NCBI RefSeq assembly: GCF_012650175.1
Contig: NZ_JAAILI010000043.1
Location: 124,001 to 188,000, forward strand
Source: Sphingomonas sp. S2M10
GTDB taxonomy: Bacteria > Pseudomonadota > Alphaproteobacteria > Sphingomonadales > Sphingomonadaceae
DNA length: 64,000 bases
Direction of reading: 5' to 3'
Part shown: piece by piece, positions 44,820-53,583 of the stretch
Layout of the letters: each line of letters begins with the position of its first letter
Numbering within the stretch: position 1 is the first letter of the stretch
The notes under the pieces: model-generated
What the model saw: only the letters and a program-made list of their open reading frames with translations
Databases searched by the model: none
Told to the model about the DNA's origin: nothing
Translations under genes and position numbers: made by a program

Positions 44820-46078
44820 CCGACGACGATTTCGCGCTTTCCCGCCGCCGCTTCCTCGACCGAGTGCTGATCGCCTCGGCCGGCATGGGCGTGAGCGCCG
44901 CCGCCCCCTGGGCAGCACAGGCCGCTAAAGATCCCGCTACGGGCCCACAGGTGCGGATCGGGATAATCGGCACTGGCGATCGCGGCCGCACGCTGATCCA
45001 GAACCTCAACAAGACGCGCAACTGCACGGTCGCCGCACTCTGCGATCCCTTCGAGCCGCACATGGCCAAGGCGCGCGCCTATGTGCCGGCGAACACGCCG
45101 ATCTTTACCGATCACCGCAAGATGCTCGACGCGCGGCAGATCGACGCGGTGGTGATCGCCACCCCGCTCGATCTCCACGCCCGCCACACCATGGACGCGC
45201 TTGATGCCGGCTATCCTGTGTTCTGCGAGAAGGCGATGGCGCGGACGATCGCCGATTGCAGCGCGATGGTCACCCGGGCCCGCCAGCGCGGCAAAGTGCT
45301 CCAGATCGGTCACCAGCGGCTGTTCAACCCGACCTATCTGAATGCCTTGAAGCGCGCCCAGGCCGGCGAGATCGGCCCGATCACCCAGATTCGCGCCAGT
45401 TGGCATCGCAACCGCAGCTGGCGCCGCCAGGTCCCGCCCGGCGGCACCGAGCGCGAGATCAACTGGCGGCTCTATCGCGATCGCTCGGCCGGGCTGATGA
45501 CCGAACTCGCGACGCACCAGCTCCAGGTCGCCAATTGGTTCCTGGGCGGCGTGCCCGAACGCGTGATGGGCTCCGGCAGCATCTGCTTCTGGAAGGACGG
45601 CCGCGACGTCTATGATCAGGTCGCGCTGATCTACGATTATTCGGACGGGCGGAAGCTGGTCTACACCTCGATGCTCAACAATGCCCGCTATGGCTGCGAG
45701 GAGCAGATCCAGGGCAGCAAGGGCACCATCGAGCCCGAACTGGGCCGCATCTACCGGGAGGTGCCGCCCGCCGCCGTGCCCGCCCTGGCGCGAATGCGGC
45801 AGGACGTGCAGGCCGGCCGCAAGCGCACGGTGCCGATCGGCGGCGCCACCTGGTTCCCAGAATTGCCCATCACCACCCCCGGCGATTCGCTGGGTTGGGG
45901 CGAATATGACGAGACGATGCTCCAGTTCGAGGGCTTCGGCGAAGCCGTGCGCAGCGGCAAGGAAGTGCCCGGGCTGCTCGCCCAGGCCTATTATGCCAGC
46001 GTCGCCTCGCTGCTCGGCGAGCAGGCGATCGATCAAGGCAAGGCACTCGCCTGGCCGACCGACCTCGTCACCTTCTGA
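44816..46078 (+). CDS. Tat-exported Gfo/Idh/MocA family oxidoreductase (2)
   Basis: A 420-residue oxidoreductase whose start overlaps the ApbE-like stop as ATGA. The Tat signal is SRRRFLDRVLIASAGMGVSA. The Rossmann motif IGIIGTGDRGRTL is intact, and the usual EKP is EKA (FCEKAMART), keeping the catalytic lysine. The C-terminal domain has GLMTELATHQLQVANWFLGG. Being periplasmic, it may act on the same sugar as enzyme 1, perhaps as the partner that reduces the second substrate (inference). The next gene starts 26 bases downstream. Confidence 0.9.
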   Translation: MTDDDFALSRRRFLDRVLIASAGMGVSAAAPWAAQAAKDPATGPQVRIGIIGTGDRGRTLIQNLNKTRNCTVAALCDPFEPHMAKARAYVPANTPIFTDHRKMLDARQIDAVVIATPLDLHARHTMDALDAGYPVFCEKAMARTIADCSAMVTRARQRGKVLQIGHQRLFNPTYLNALKRAQAGEIGPITQIRASWHRNRSWRRQVPPGGTEREINWRLYRDRSAGLMTELATHQLQVANWFLGGVPERVMGSGSICFWKDGRDVYDQVALIYDYSDGRKLVYTSMLNNARYGCEEQIQGSKGTIEPELGRIYREVPPAAVPALARMRQDVQAGRKRTVPIGGATWFPELPITTPGDSLGWGEYDETMLQFEGFGEAVRSGKEVPGLLAQAYYASVASLLGEQAIDQGKALAWPTDLVTF

Positions 46079-46104
46079 CCCTTTCCTCCCCACGGAGCAT
46101 CGCC

Positions 46105-47286
46105 ATGGACATGATCGACCGCCGCTTTCTCCTCGCCAGCGCCGGCCTTGTCGGCGCAGGTCTCGCCGGCACCGCGCGCGCCCAATCGACCGCGCAGGGC
46201 AATGGCGTTTCCGCCGACGCCGCGCCGAAGGCGGCGGACCCGAGCGCCAAGCACCGAATCCGCTTTGCCGTGATCGGGCTCGACCATTCGCATATCTACG
46301 CGATGACCGATGCGCTGATCCGCGGCGGCGGCACGCTGGTGGCGGTGCATGCGAGCGACCCCAAGCAGTTGGTTCCCTTCCGCGCCCGCTATGGCGACGT
46401 GAAGGTAGCGCGCAGCGAGGCCGAGATCCTCGACGACAAGAGCGTGCAGGTGGTCGCCAGCGCCTCGATCCCCAATCTCCGTGCGCCGCTCGGGATCCGC
46501 GTGATGCGCGCGGGCAAGGACTTTCTCTCCGACAAGCCGGGCATCACCAGCCTCGCCCAGCTCGCCGAAGTGCGCCGCACGATCGCCGAGACCAGGCGCA
46601 AGTTCGCGATCATGTATTCGGAACGGCTCGAGGTCCGCGCGGCGGTGAAGGCCGGCGAACTGGTCCATGCCGGCGCGATCGGCCGCGTCGTGCAGACGAT
46701 CAACATCGCCCCGCACCGGGTGAGCGCCCCCAGCCGTCCCGAATGGTTCTGGGACGTCGCCAATTACGGCGGCATCCTCACCGATATCGGCAGCCACCAG
46801 GCCGACCAGTTCCTGTTCTACACGGGATCGACCGAGGCGCAGGTGGTCGCGTCGCAGGTCGGCAACTTCGCCACGCCGGCCCATCCGAAGTTCCAGGATT
46901 TCGGCGACATGATGCTGACCGGCAATGGCGGTACCGGCTATGTCCGGGTCGACTGGTATACCCCCGACGGGCTGCCGACCTGGGGCGACGGCCGTGTCTT
47001 CATCCTCGGCACCGAGGGCTATATCGAGCTGCGCAAATATGTCGACATCCAGGGGCGACCTGGCGGCAACCACCTGTTCCTTGCCGACCGCCAGGGCACC
47101 CGCTACCTGGATTGCAGCAAGGTGCCGCTGCCGTTCGGCCCGCAATTCGTCACCGACGTGGTGGAACGCACCGAAGTGGCGCAGAACCAGGCCCAGGCGT
47201 TGCTCGCCGCCGAACTGGTGCTCACCGCGCAGGACAAGGCACGCAGGCTGTCCGGCGGAGAGCGCCTTCCCCTCCAGGGCGGCTGA
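46105..47286 (+). CDS. Tat-exported Gfo/Idh/MocA family oxidoreductase (3)
   Basis: A 393-residue protein with the Tat signal IDRRFLLASAGLVGAGLAG, then a Rossmann start altered to FAVIGLDHSHIYAM, lacking the GxGxxG glycines. The lysine motif is SDKPG instead of EKPG. The C-terminal domain reads NYGGILTDIGSHQADQFLFY. The changes suggest a different cofactor grip or reaction; related proteins with a GLDHxH start exist in the superfamily. It ends the plus-strand group, 16 bases from the convergent PHP gene. Confidence 0.87.
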   Translation: MDMIDRRFLLASAGLVGAGLAGTARAQSTAQGNGVSADAAPKAADPSAKHRIRFAVIGLDHSHIYAMTDALIRGGGTLVAVHASDPKQLVPFRARYGDVKVARSEAEILDDKSVQVVASASIPNLRAPLGIRVMRAGKDFLSDKPGITSLAQLAEVRRTIAETRRKFAIMYSERLEVRAAVKAGELVHAGAIGRVVQTINIAPHRVSAPSRPEWFWDVANYGGILTDIGSHQADQFLFYTGSTEAQVVASQVGNFATPAHPKFQDFGDMMLTGNGGTGYVRVDWYTPDGLPTWGDGRVFILGTEGYIELRKYVDIQGRPGGNHLFLADRQGTRYLDCSKVPLPFGPQFVTDVVERTEVAQNQAQALLAAELVLTAQDKARRLSGGERLPLQGG

Positions 47287-47302
47287 GCGCCGGTTCGGGC
47301 GT

Positions 47303-48748
47303 TCAGCGCGCCCGCTGCCGCGTCGCTGGCGCAGCGAGATACACGGGATTGGCGTAGAACCACAGATCCTGCCAGGGGTCCTCGCCCGCGACATCGGGTT
47401 GCGGCTCGCCCTGCTGCGTATTGGTGCCGCGAAGCCGCAGATAGCCATTGCCCGGCGCCGGCATCGTGTAGCGGATCACCTGCATCTCCCCTTCGCGACG
47501 CCAGTCCTTCGCCGTGAAGCGGCGGACCAGCCGCGTCGTCGGGTTCCGATCGCCGTCGTCGGCCCGAACGCTCCCCGCGATCAGATCGACATGGTCGACC
47601 TGCGGCACCTGCCCGCCCGCATTGGCGCGCGATGCGGGACGAAAGCGGATGGTCACGCGCAGCGGCTCGCCCGCAGGTGCGCGAAGGGTCTGCCCCATCT
47701 CCGCCGCCGGTCCTGGCCGGCCACTGCGGGCGACGCGAAAGTCGATTCCTTCGATCAGCCCGCCCGTTGCGGCAAAGACGCGGCCGGCGCGCAAGCCCGA
47801 TAGGATGTCGGCCGGACGGCGCGCGGCGAACACCCAGGTCTTGGCATATTCGCCGGGCCAGAAATCCGCGCCGCCCTCGCGCCAATGGCCGTGCGAATCC
47901 GACGAGGCGGTGATCGTCCAATGGAGACCTTGGCCCAGCAGCGCATCCCAGGCGCCGCCCAGCACGGCCACCATCTGGTCGAAACCACCCAGCGTGGGGT
48001 AGCCGCCGTACAGCCCGCGCATGCTGTGCGCCGCGTCGATCCCCGTCGCGGGCCTAGCCGCCTGGTGCCCGGGCGCGCCCTCCATGCCGATAGCCACCAT
48101 CGGCGCCACATCGCGCCAGCGGCGATATTCGGCGGGCGCATGCAACCCCCATCGGCCGAGGCCCGTGGCCGTGCGCGAGGGGTGGTTGGCGATCAGCACC
48201 GGCGTCACGGGCAGCGCCGCCATGTAGCGGAGCGCCGCGATCATATGCGCCTTGGCGTTGCGCGTGGGATCCGCCGGGAAGGGCTCGCGCTTGCCGAATC
48301 GCGATTCGATTGCGCGCAGCGTGTCGCGCTCGGCCGGGCCGTACGGGAGGATCAGGCTGGCATGTTCGCCGCCGGGCACGTCGAACTCCCAGCCGTAGAA
48401 GAGCACGAGGCCCGGGACCGCCTTGCGCGCCGCGACGACATCGGGCCAGGCGCGCGCATGGTTGAGCGCGGAATGGCCGGGGCCGCCATGATCGGTGGAC
48501 ACCATCCAATCGAGACCGAAGCGCCGCGCCATCCGGGCGTTCTGCAGGATCGTGTGCGCGGAATCACCGCCGATCTCCGGCACGGGTGCGCGATCGGGAT
48601 GGGCGGGATCCTCGCGATAGCGCGCGCTGTAGATGCTGTGGACATGATGGTCCCCGGCGAGCCAACGCCGCCCCGCGCCCGACTGCGCCGCGGCTGGCAT
48701 GCTGAGGCCGACAAGAAGGGACAGGGCCAAGATCGGTTCGCGGTACAT
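47303..48748 (-). CDS. Secreted PHP-domain phosphohydrolase (CehA/McbA-like)
   Basis: A 481-residue protein starting at ATG 48748 with GAGGC upstream and a signal peptide (ILALSLLVGLSMPAAAQ). It has the PHP metal-binding blocks GDHHVHSIYS (residues about 32-41), MVSTDHGGPGHSAL and TASSDSHGHW, which bind two or three metal ions in phosphoesterases. The C-terminus has RRFTAKDWRREGEMQVIRY and closing beta strands. The CehA/McbA branch includes carbaryl and other ester or amide hydrolases, so the substrate may be a phosphate ester or another ester. It is downstream of the STN-type TonB receptor on the same strand and probably part of the same module. Confidence 0.85.
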   Translation of the reverse strand: MYREPILALSLLVGLSMPAAAQSGAGRRWLAGDHHVHSIYSARYREDPAHPDRAPVPEIGGDSAHTILQNARMARRFGLDWMVSTDHGGPGHSALNHARAWPDVVAARKAVPGLVLFYGWEFDVPGGEHASLILPYGPAERDTLRAIESRFGKREPFPADPTRNAKAHMIAALRYMAALPVTPVLIANHPSRTATGLGRWGLHAPAEYRRWRDVAPMVAIGMEGAPGHQAARPATGIDAAHSMRGLYGGYPTLGGFDQMVAVLGGAWDALLGQGLHWTITASSDSHGHWREGGADFWPGEYAKTWVFAARRPADILSGLRAGRVFAATGGLIEGIDFRVARSGRPGPAAEMGQTLRAPAGEPLRVTIRFRPASRANAGGQVPQVDHVDLIAGSVRADDGDRNPTTRLVRRFTAKDWRREGEMQVIRYTMPAPGNGYLRLRGTNTQQGEPQPDVAGEDPWQDLWFYANPVYLAAPATRQRAR

Positions 48749-48810
48749 CGCGCCTCGCGCATTTAGGAGAAAAGGTTTGCCGCCCGTTGCGGCTGGCAGC
48801 GCAACACGGA

Positions 48811-48846
48811 CAAGGGATCGCCGCAGCATCGAGCGGCGATCCCTTG
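48811..48846 (-). terminator. Hairpin after the first STN-domain TonB receptor
   Basis: Perfect 14-base arms (48811-48824 and 48833-48846) enclose an eight-base loop, 16 bases after the receptor stop at 48862 and before the PHP gene start. The minus-strand stem is followed by TCCGTG rather than a T-run. The long stem suggests partial termination or transcript stabilisation between receptor and hydrolase. Confidence 0.55.
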
Positions 48847-48861
48847 CCCAACGCGGTACGA

Positions 48862-51800
48862 TCAGAACTTCGCGCGCACGCCGAAATTCACCGTCCGTCC
48901 GAAGGTGTGGATTTCGGTGAACTCACTCGTGGTTCCGGCGAAAGACACCTGCCGCTGGTCGAGCAGGTTTACCACTTGGCCGAACAGTTCGACATTCGGC
49001 TTCACCCGGAAGCTGGTGCCCAGATCGACGATGCCGAAGCCCTTCTGATAATAGGCGACGACGTCCTCCGGCGTCGGCAACGAGGTGACCAGCGCGCCGG
49101 AATCGGTGATATAGTCGCTGCGATAGGTATAGCTGACGTTGATTTCGAACGGGCCGGTCTCAAAGAAGGGCGTGATCGAATAGCTGACGTCGGACACGCC
49201 CTGAATGCCCGCCGTCTGCAGGCCCACGCCCGTGCGGTTCAGCTCCAGCTTGGTCGTGGCGAAGGTAGCGGTCGCGGTCACGCCCAGGCCGAAGGGCAGC
49301 TTGTTGGTGAAGCCGAATTCCACGCCCGAGATCTTGGCATCGCCGACATTGGTGGGCGTGGCGACCAGCACGTCCACCGGTAGCGTCGATCCGTCCTTTA
49401 CCGCAAAGGCCAGCGTGCGGGTCTCGAAGTCCGAGGCGACATAGTCGCTGATGTCCTTGTGGAACGCAGCGATGGTGAACGCACCGAACTTGTTGAAATA
49501 CCATTCGAACGACGCGTCGAAGTTCCACGCGGTATAGGGCCGGAGATTGGGGTTGCCGGCGGTCGCCTGCAGGTTGATCGTCGGATCGGCCAGCGCGGCA
49601 GCGCCCTGATTGTAGATGCTGGTAACGGTGACGCTATTCGTATTGATCGAGTTGCGCAGCTCGGACAGCGACGGTCGCGTCATCGTCTTGGCCACACCGA
49701 GCCGCAGCTGGACGTTGTCGAGGAACTTCAGCGTCGCGTTGGCGCTGGGCAGCCATTCGTCATAGCGCGCGCGCGTCGTCGCCGGGGTGACGGCGGTAGT
49801 CACCCCGCCCTTGCCGTCCGAAACCGGCGCGACCGTGGTGCCGCGCACGTTGGTGCGGGTCTGCACATAGCGCACGCCCAGATTGCCGGTAAGCGGCACC
49901 CCCCCCAGGTCAGCGGCGAAATCGACGCGGCCATAGCCGGCGGCGATCTTCTCGCCGATGCGGTAGGAATTCTGGAGATCGGCCGCGGTCGGCGCCAGAT
50001 CATAGGCGCTGGGGTTCACGCCGTCGAACTCGGTGCCCAGCGTGTAGTTCTGGTTGAACAGCCCCCAATCGACATTCGCCCATGGCTGGCGGCGCTCGAT
50101 CGACTGGTCGAACGCGTTCGACGGCACCGGATAGCTGATATAGTCCGTCGTGCGCGTGGCGCCCGTGCGCAGCACGGCGGCGTTGCGGTCGCGGCGCTGA
50201 TAGTCGCGATAGCGATCCGAATATTGGCCGCCGAAACGCAGACGGGTGAAGCGCACCCCGCCGACGCCGAAATCGAGATCGCGCCCGATGTTCAGCACCC
50301 CGGTCTTGTCCTCGTCCTTCGAATTGATCGGGCGCACCGCGAAGCTCTCGAAGAGCATGCCCGAGCCGTTGGTGAGATCGAGATCGGTGAACAGCGCGTT
50401 GACCTTGCCGTCGTTCACCACGTCGTTGCTGAAATCGAAGGTGAGATTGCCGCCCGCGCGATCGGCGGTGCGATATTGCACGCGCTGGATCGGCGTATCG
50501 AGATCGCTGGTCGCCTGCGCAAAGCTGAAGCGTGGTTCGATCTGCCAGCCGCCCAGCTCGAGTTTCACGGTGCCGTTCAGCTGGAGGTTGCGGTGCGACT
50601 GGTCCATATATTCGGCATAGTTGCGGATCCGCGCGCCGCGGATGGTTCCCGCCACCAGCCGACCGTCGCGCACCACCGCCGTGGCCGGATCGAGCCGGGC
50701 GATCTGGCTGGGAATGTAATAGGTAAGGCGGCGTTCGGTGGTCTCGTTGTTGAACTGCGAGAACAGGCCGTCCAGCTTCACCTCGACGCCGTCCGCGGGG
50801 CGCCATTGCACGCCGGCAACCGCGCTGATGCGCTCGCGATTTTCCAGCTCGAGATAGGGCTGCGCGTCACCGGGCGCGCGGATCGTGCCGAAGCCGGGCA
50901 CCGCGGTGCTCTGCCAGCCCACGCGCAGGCGATCGAACTGCACGTTGCGCTTGGTATAGGAAAGGCCCGCGAGCACGCCGAAGGTCTGCGCGGCATTGCG
51001 CCACCCCGCCGAGATCGCGCCGTTGGGCTGCAGCTTGTCGGTCCGCGCCTCATAGCCGCCATAGGCGCTCACCGCGAGGAACGGGGTGCGGTCGAGCGGC
51101 TTGATCAGCCGGATGTCGACCGAGGAACCGATGCCGCTCTCGACCAGATCGGCGGTCGGCGATTTGGTGACGACGACGCTGTCGATCAGCTGGGCGGGCA
51201 GCACCTGCAGCCGGAACTGCCGGCCCGACTGGCCGGAGTTGCGGATATTTTCGTTATACGCCAGCGGCATGCCGTCGAACGTCACCGCCTGGAAATTGGG
51301 ACCCAGGCCGCGCACGCTGATGAACTGGCCTTCGCCCGCCTCGCGCACGATGGTGACGCCGGGCACGCGCTGCAGCGCCTCGGCGACGTTGAACGCGGGC
51401 AGCTTGCCGATATCGGCGGCGACCACCGCGTCCGAAATCGAATCCGCGTTGCGCTTCACGTCCAGCGCGCGCTCGACACCGTCGGAGAAATTGGCAGTGA
51501 CGACGATTTCTTCGGCGGCGGGCGCCGTGTCGACAAGGCTAGCTGACGCCTGGCGCGACGCCGTGGTCGCGGCGCGGACGATCAGCGCGCCCGATCCGTC
51601 GCGCACCACGGTCAGCGGCGTGCCGGCGATCAGGCGGCGCAGGGCGGTTTCGGCATCGAACTCGCCCGACAATGCGGGTGCCCGGAACTGCGCCACCGCA
51701 TCGCGGGTGAACAGGATGTCGCTGCCGCTCTGGCGCGCGAGCTGCTCCAGCGCCCGATCCATCGGCTGGGCCGCGATCGCGAGGTGCACCCGCCGCGCCG

Positions 51801-51900
51801 CGCCCCGCGCCTGCGCCTGCGCGGCCGTCGCCATGGCGAGCGTGGATAGCGTGAGCGCAAGCGCCGCCGACCGGCAAAGCTGCCGCTTCAACTTGGTCAT
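48862..51900 (-). CDS. STN-domain TonB-dependent receptor of a FecA-like signalling module
   Basis: A 1012-residue receptor starting at ATG 51900 (AAGGGGAA upstream) with a signal peptide (LALTLSTLAMATAAQAQ). An STN domain (about residues 33-107, VHLAIAAQPMDRALEQLARQ and FDAETALRRLIAG) would transmit ligand binding to the FecR protein encoded upstream. TonB box EEIVVTANFSDGV is followed by a plug (AADIGKLPAFNVAEALQRV, VRGLGPNFQAVTFDG, VTKSPTADLVESGIGSSVD) and a barrel ending FGRTVNFGVRAKF. The substrate is unknown; the PHP hydrolase next to it suggests an ester or phosphoester ligand. Confidence 0.93.
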   Translation of the reverse strand: MTKLKRQLCRSAALALTLSTLAMATAAQAQARGAARRVHLAIAAQPMDRALEQLARQSGSDILFTRDAVAQFRAPALSGEFDAETALRRLIAGTPLTVVRDGSGALIVRAATTASRQASASLVDTAPAAEEIVVTANFSDGVERALDVKRNADSISDAVVAADIGKLPAFNVAEALQRVPGVTIVREAGEGQFISVRGLGPNFQAVTFDGMPLAYNENIRNSGQSGRQFRLQVLPAQLIDSVVVTKSPTADLVESGIGSSVDIRLIKPLDRTPFLAVSAYGGYEARTDKLQPNGAISAGWRNAAQTFGVLAGLSYTKRNVQFDRLRVGWQSTAVPGFGTIRAPGDAQPYLELENRERISAVAGVQWRPADGVEVKLDGLFSQFNNETTERRLTYYIPSQIARLDPATAVVRDGRLVAGTIRGARIRNYAEYMDQSHRNLQLNGTVKLELGGWQIEPRFSFAQATSDLDTPIQRVQYRTADRAGGNLTFDFSNDVVNDGKVNALFTDLDLTNGSGMLFESFAVRPINSKDEDKTGVLNIGRDLDFGVGGVRFTRLRFGGQYSDRYRDYQRRDRNAAVLRTGATRTTDYISYPVPSNAFDQSIERRQPWANVDWGLFNQNYTLGTEFDGVNPSAYDLAPTAADLQNSYRIGEKIAAGYGRVDFAADLGGVPLTGNLGVRYVQTRTNVRGTTVAPVSDGKGGVTTAVTPATTRARYDEWLPSANATLKFLDNVQLRLGVAKTMTRPSLSELRNSINTNSVTVTSIYNQGAAALADPTINLQATAGNPNLRPYTAWNFDASFEWYFNKFGAFTIAAFHKDISDYVASDFETRTLAFAVKDGSTLPVDVLVATPTNVGDAKISGVEFGFTNKLPFGLGVTATATFATTKLELNRTGVGLQTAGIQGVSDVSYSITPFFETGPFEINVSYTYRSDYITDSGALVTSLPTPEDVVAYYQKGFGIVDLGTSFRVKPNVELFGQVVNLLDQRQVSFAGTTSEFTEIHTFGRTVNFGVRAKF

Positions 51901-51981
51901 GAATCTGTTCCCCTTCCGCGCTCCTGGCGAGCGCCCGATCCCTCGACGTCGGGGGCCGCGATTTCCCCACCCCCGCCGCGG

Positions 51982-51988
51982 AAAAAAA
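51982..51988 (-). promoter_or_regulatory. T7 run directly after the first FecR stop
   Basis: On the minus strand TGA of the FecR gene is followed immediately by seven T, then GC-rich DNA, 88 bases before the receptor start. The same T7 follows the FecR gene of the mirrored operon. The function is unknown; no hairpin precedes it, so it is not a typical terminator. Confidence 0.25.
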
Positions 51989-52927
51989 TCAGGGGTCGGT
52001 GGATTCGATGCGGATCGTCTGCCCGTCGCTGGACACGCGCACCGGCAGCAGCAGCGCCAGCGAGCGGGCAAAGGCCTCCGGATCGCCGACCCGATAGACC
52101 CCGCTCAGCCGCATCGCGGCGGCGCGGGGATCGGCGATGACCAGCGCATGAGTCGAATAGCGGTTCATCTCGGCCGTCGCCTGGGCCAGCGTTTCGTCAC
52201 GAAACGCCAGCCGCCCGCTCTGCCAGGCGATCAGGTCGTCGAGTTCGGGATGGTCGACCCGGTCGGCCCGCCCTGCCGCAATGGCGATGCGGCTGCCCGG
52301 GGAAAGCGCCACCGGCGCCCCTGCTGCGTCGACCCTGGCACTGCCCTGGATGGCGGTCAGCGCCACCATGTCGCCCTCGCGCCGCAGATCAAGCCGGCCC
52401 GCCTGCGCCGTCGCCCGCCGTACACCCAGATCGATCACGAAGGGCCGTGGATCGGCGGCGATGTCCACGTCTACCCGTCCCAGGCCCAGCGCCAGCGTGC
52501 GCACGTCGCGCCGCGTCCGGAAGCGGATCCGTGTATCGGTATCGAGCATCACCCGGCTGCCGTCTTCCAGCACCAGCCTGCGCTGCTCGCCGACCTCGGT
52601 ACGATATACGCCGGCCTGCGCTTCCCGCCAGCCAAGCGTGAGGCTGCCCGCCAGCACGAGTGCGCCGCCGCCCGCCAGGACCATCCGGCGCGACACCCCG
52701 CCGGCCTCCACCGGTGCAGCCGCCGGCGCGAAGCTGCTCCCGGAGAGCCCGGGCAGCGCATCCCAGATGGTGGAGGCGCGTTCGAACGCATCACGATGGG
52801 ATGGATCGGCACCAAGCCAGGCCCGGAACGCCGCATCGTCCGCCGCCGTGCGATCGTCCGCATGCAATCGTGCCAGCCACTCTCCCGCCTGCCGGTTGGC
52901 ATGTTCCGGCTCGCTGCGGAAGATCAC
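51989..52927 (-). CDS. FecR-family anti-sigma factor (module A)
   Basis: A 312-residue inner-membrane regulator starting at GTG 52927, one base after the sigma factor stop; a longer frame is less likely. The N-terminal DUF4880-type part (ANRQAGEWLARLHADD, FRAWLGADPSHRDAFERAS) precedes one hydrophobic segment (VSRRMVLAGGGALVLAGSL). The periplasmic FecR domain then begins VYRTEVGEQRRLVLEDGSRV and includes VDVDIAADPRPFVI. The C-terminal DUF4974 secretin-like part (LAFRDETLAQATAEMNRYS) should contact the receptor's STN domain. It likely holds its ECF sigma factor inactive until the receptor signals. Confidence 0.92.
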   Translation of the reverse strand: MIFRSEPEHANRQAGEWLARLHADDRTAADDAAFRAWLGADPSHRDAFERASTIWDALPGLSGSSFAPAAAPVEAGGVSRRMVLAGGGALVLAGSLTLGWREAQAGVYRTEVGEQRRLVLEDGSRVMLDTDTRIRFRTRRDVRTLALGLGRVDVDIAADPRPFVIDLGVRRATAQAGRLDLRREGDMVALTAIQGSARVDAAGAPVALSPGSRIAIAAGRADRVDHPELDDLIAWQSGRLAFRDETLAQATAEMNRYSTHALVIADPRAAAMRLSGVYRVGDPEAFARSLALLLPVRVSSDGQTIRIESTDP

Positions 52928-52928
52928 G

Positions 52929-53432
52929 TCACCAATGCTCCATCCAGTCCGTAAGATGCGCCATCGCCTTGGCGATGTGCTTTTCGACGGCACTCTGGCT
53001 GATGCCGAGTTCTTCCGCGATCTCGCGATATTTACGCCCGTCCAGCCGGTGCATCAAGAAGATCTCGCGCGTGCGCGGGCTGAGCTGGCCGACGCCGATC
53101 CGCAGCCGTTCCAGACGATGACGGGCGATCAGCATCTCATCTTGCAGCGGCCGCAGATCGGCGACGGCTTCGCAGGCACGCGGCGGATCGGCCAGCAGCA
53201 TCGCGCCGATTCGCCGCTCACGTCGATAGGCGTCGATGCCGCGATTGGCGGCACTGCGCGCGAGCAGGGCCGCGGCGTTGGCCGCCTCCCCCTCCCGCTC
53301 CGCCACGCCGATCCAGGCATCGTGGAGCAGGTCCTCGGCGTCGTCGCGGCGGGTCATGCGCGCGATCTGATCGCGCAGCCGCGACCAGCCCGTTCCCAGC
53401 ACCGCTTCGAAGACGCCCCTGCTCGCTGCCAT
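52929..53432 (-). CDS. ECF sigma factor, FecI-like (module A)
   Basis: A 167-residue sigma factor starting at ATG 53432. Region 2 includes RDQIARMTRRDDAEDLLHDAW and AALLARSAANRGIDAYRRERR, and region 4 is LSPRTREIFLMHRLDGRKY followed by the helix-turn-helix GISQSAVEKHIAKAMAHL. It is the first gene of a minus-strand sigma-FecR-receptor unit and is separated by one base from the FecR gene. It would direct RNA polymerase to the receptor operon. The ribosome site before the ATG is weak. Confidence 0.92.
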   Translation of the reverse strand: MAASRGVFEAVLGTGWSRLRDQIARMTRRDDAEDLLHDAWIGVAEREGEAANAAALLARSAANRGIDAYRRERRIGAMLLADPPRACEAVADLRPLQDEMLIARHRLERLRIGVGQLSPRTREIFLMHRLDGRKYREIAEELGISQSAVEKHIAKAMAHLTDWMEHW

Positions 53433-53467
53433 GCGGTGATCGCTAGAAAGTTGTGCATACGTTTTGA

Positions 53468-53541
53468 TGACAGGTCGGCGACACGGCGATGACGCACGGG
53501 CATAAACGCGCCGCACCTTCCGCCGGGTCGCCAATCTGTCA
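53468..53541. repeat. 21-base inverted repeat between the two divergent sigma genes
   Basis: Plus-strand 53468-53488 and minus-strand 53541-53521 both read TGACAG, three variable bases, GGCGAC, one variable base, CGGCG, matching at 18 of 21 positions. The arms face each other across 32 bases in the middle of the region separating the two sigma operons. Each arm is oriented toward the gene on the opposite side, so they may be the two promoters (or sigma/activator boxes) for the mirror-image operons, recognised by the same factor. Confidence 0.65.
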
Positions 53542-53583
53542 AATTCACCCGCTAGCGCGCCCGCAACCGAGGTGGAGCATGCG

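Noticed and set aside
42593..46093. An 1166-codon minus-strand frame opposite the oxidoreductase operon
   Set aside because: The plus strand encodes four recognisable proteins here; the reverse frame has low-complexity Ser/Ala/Arg content and no domain.
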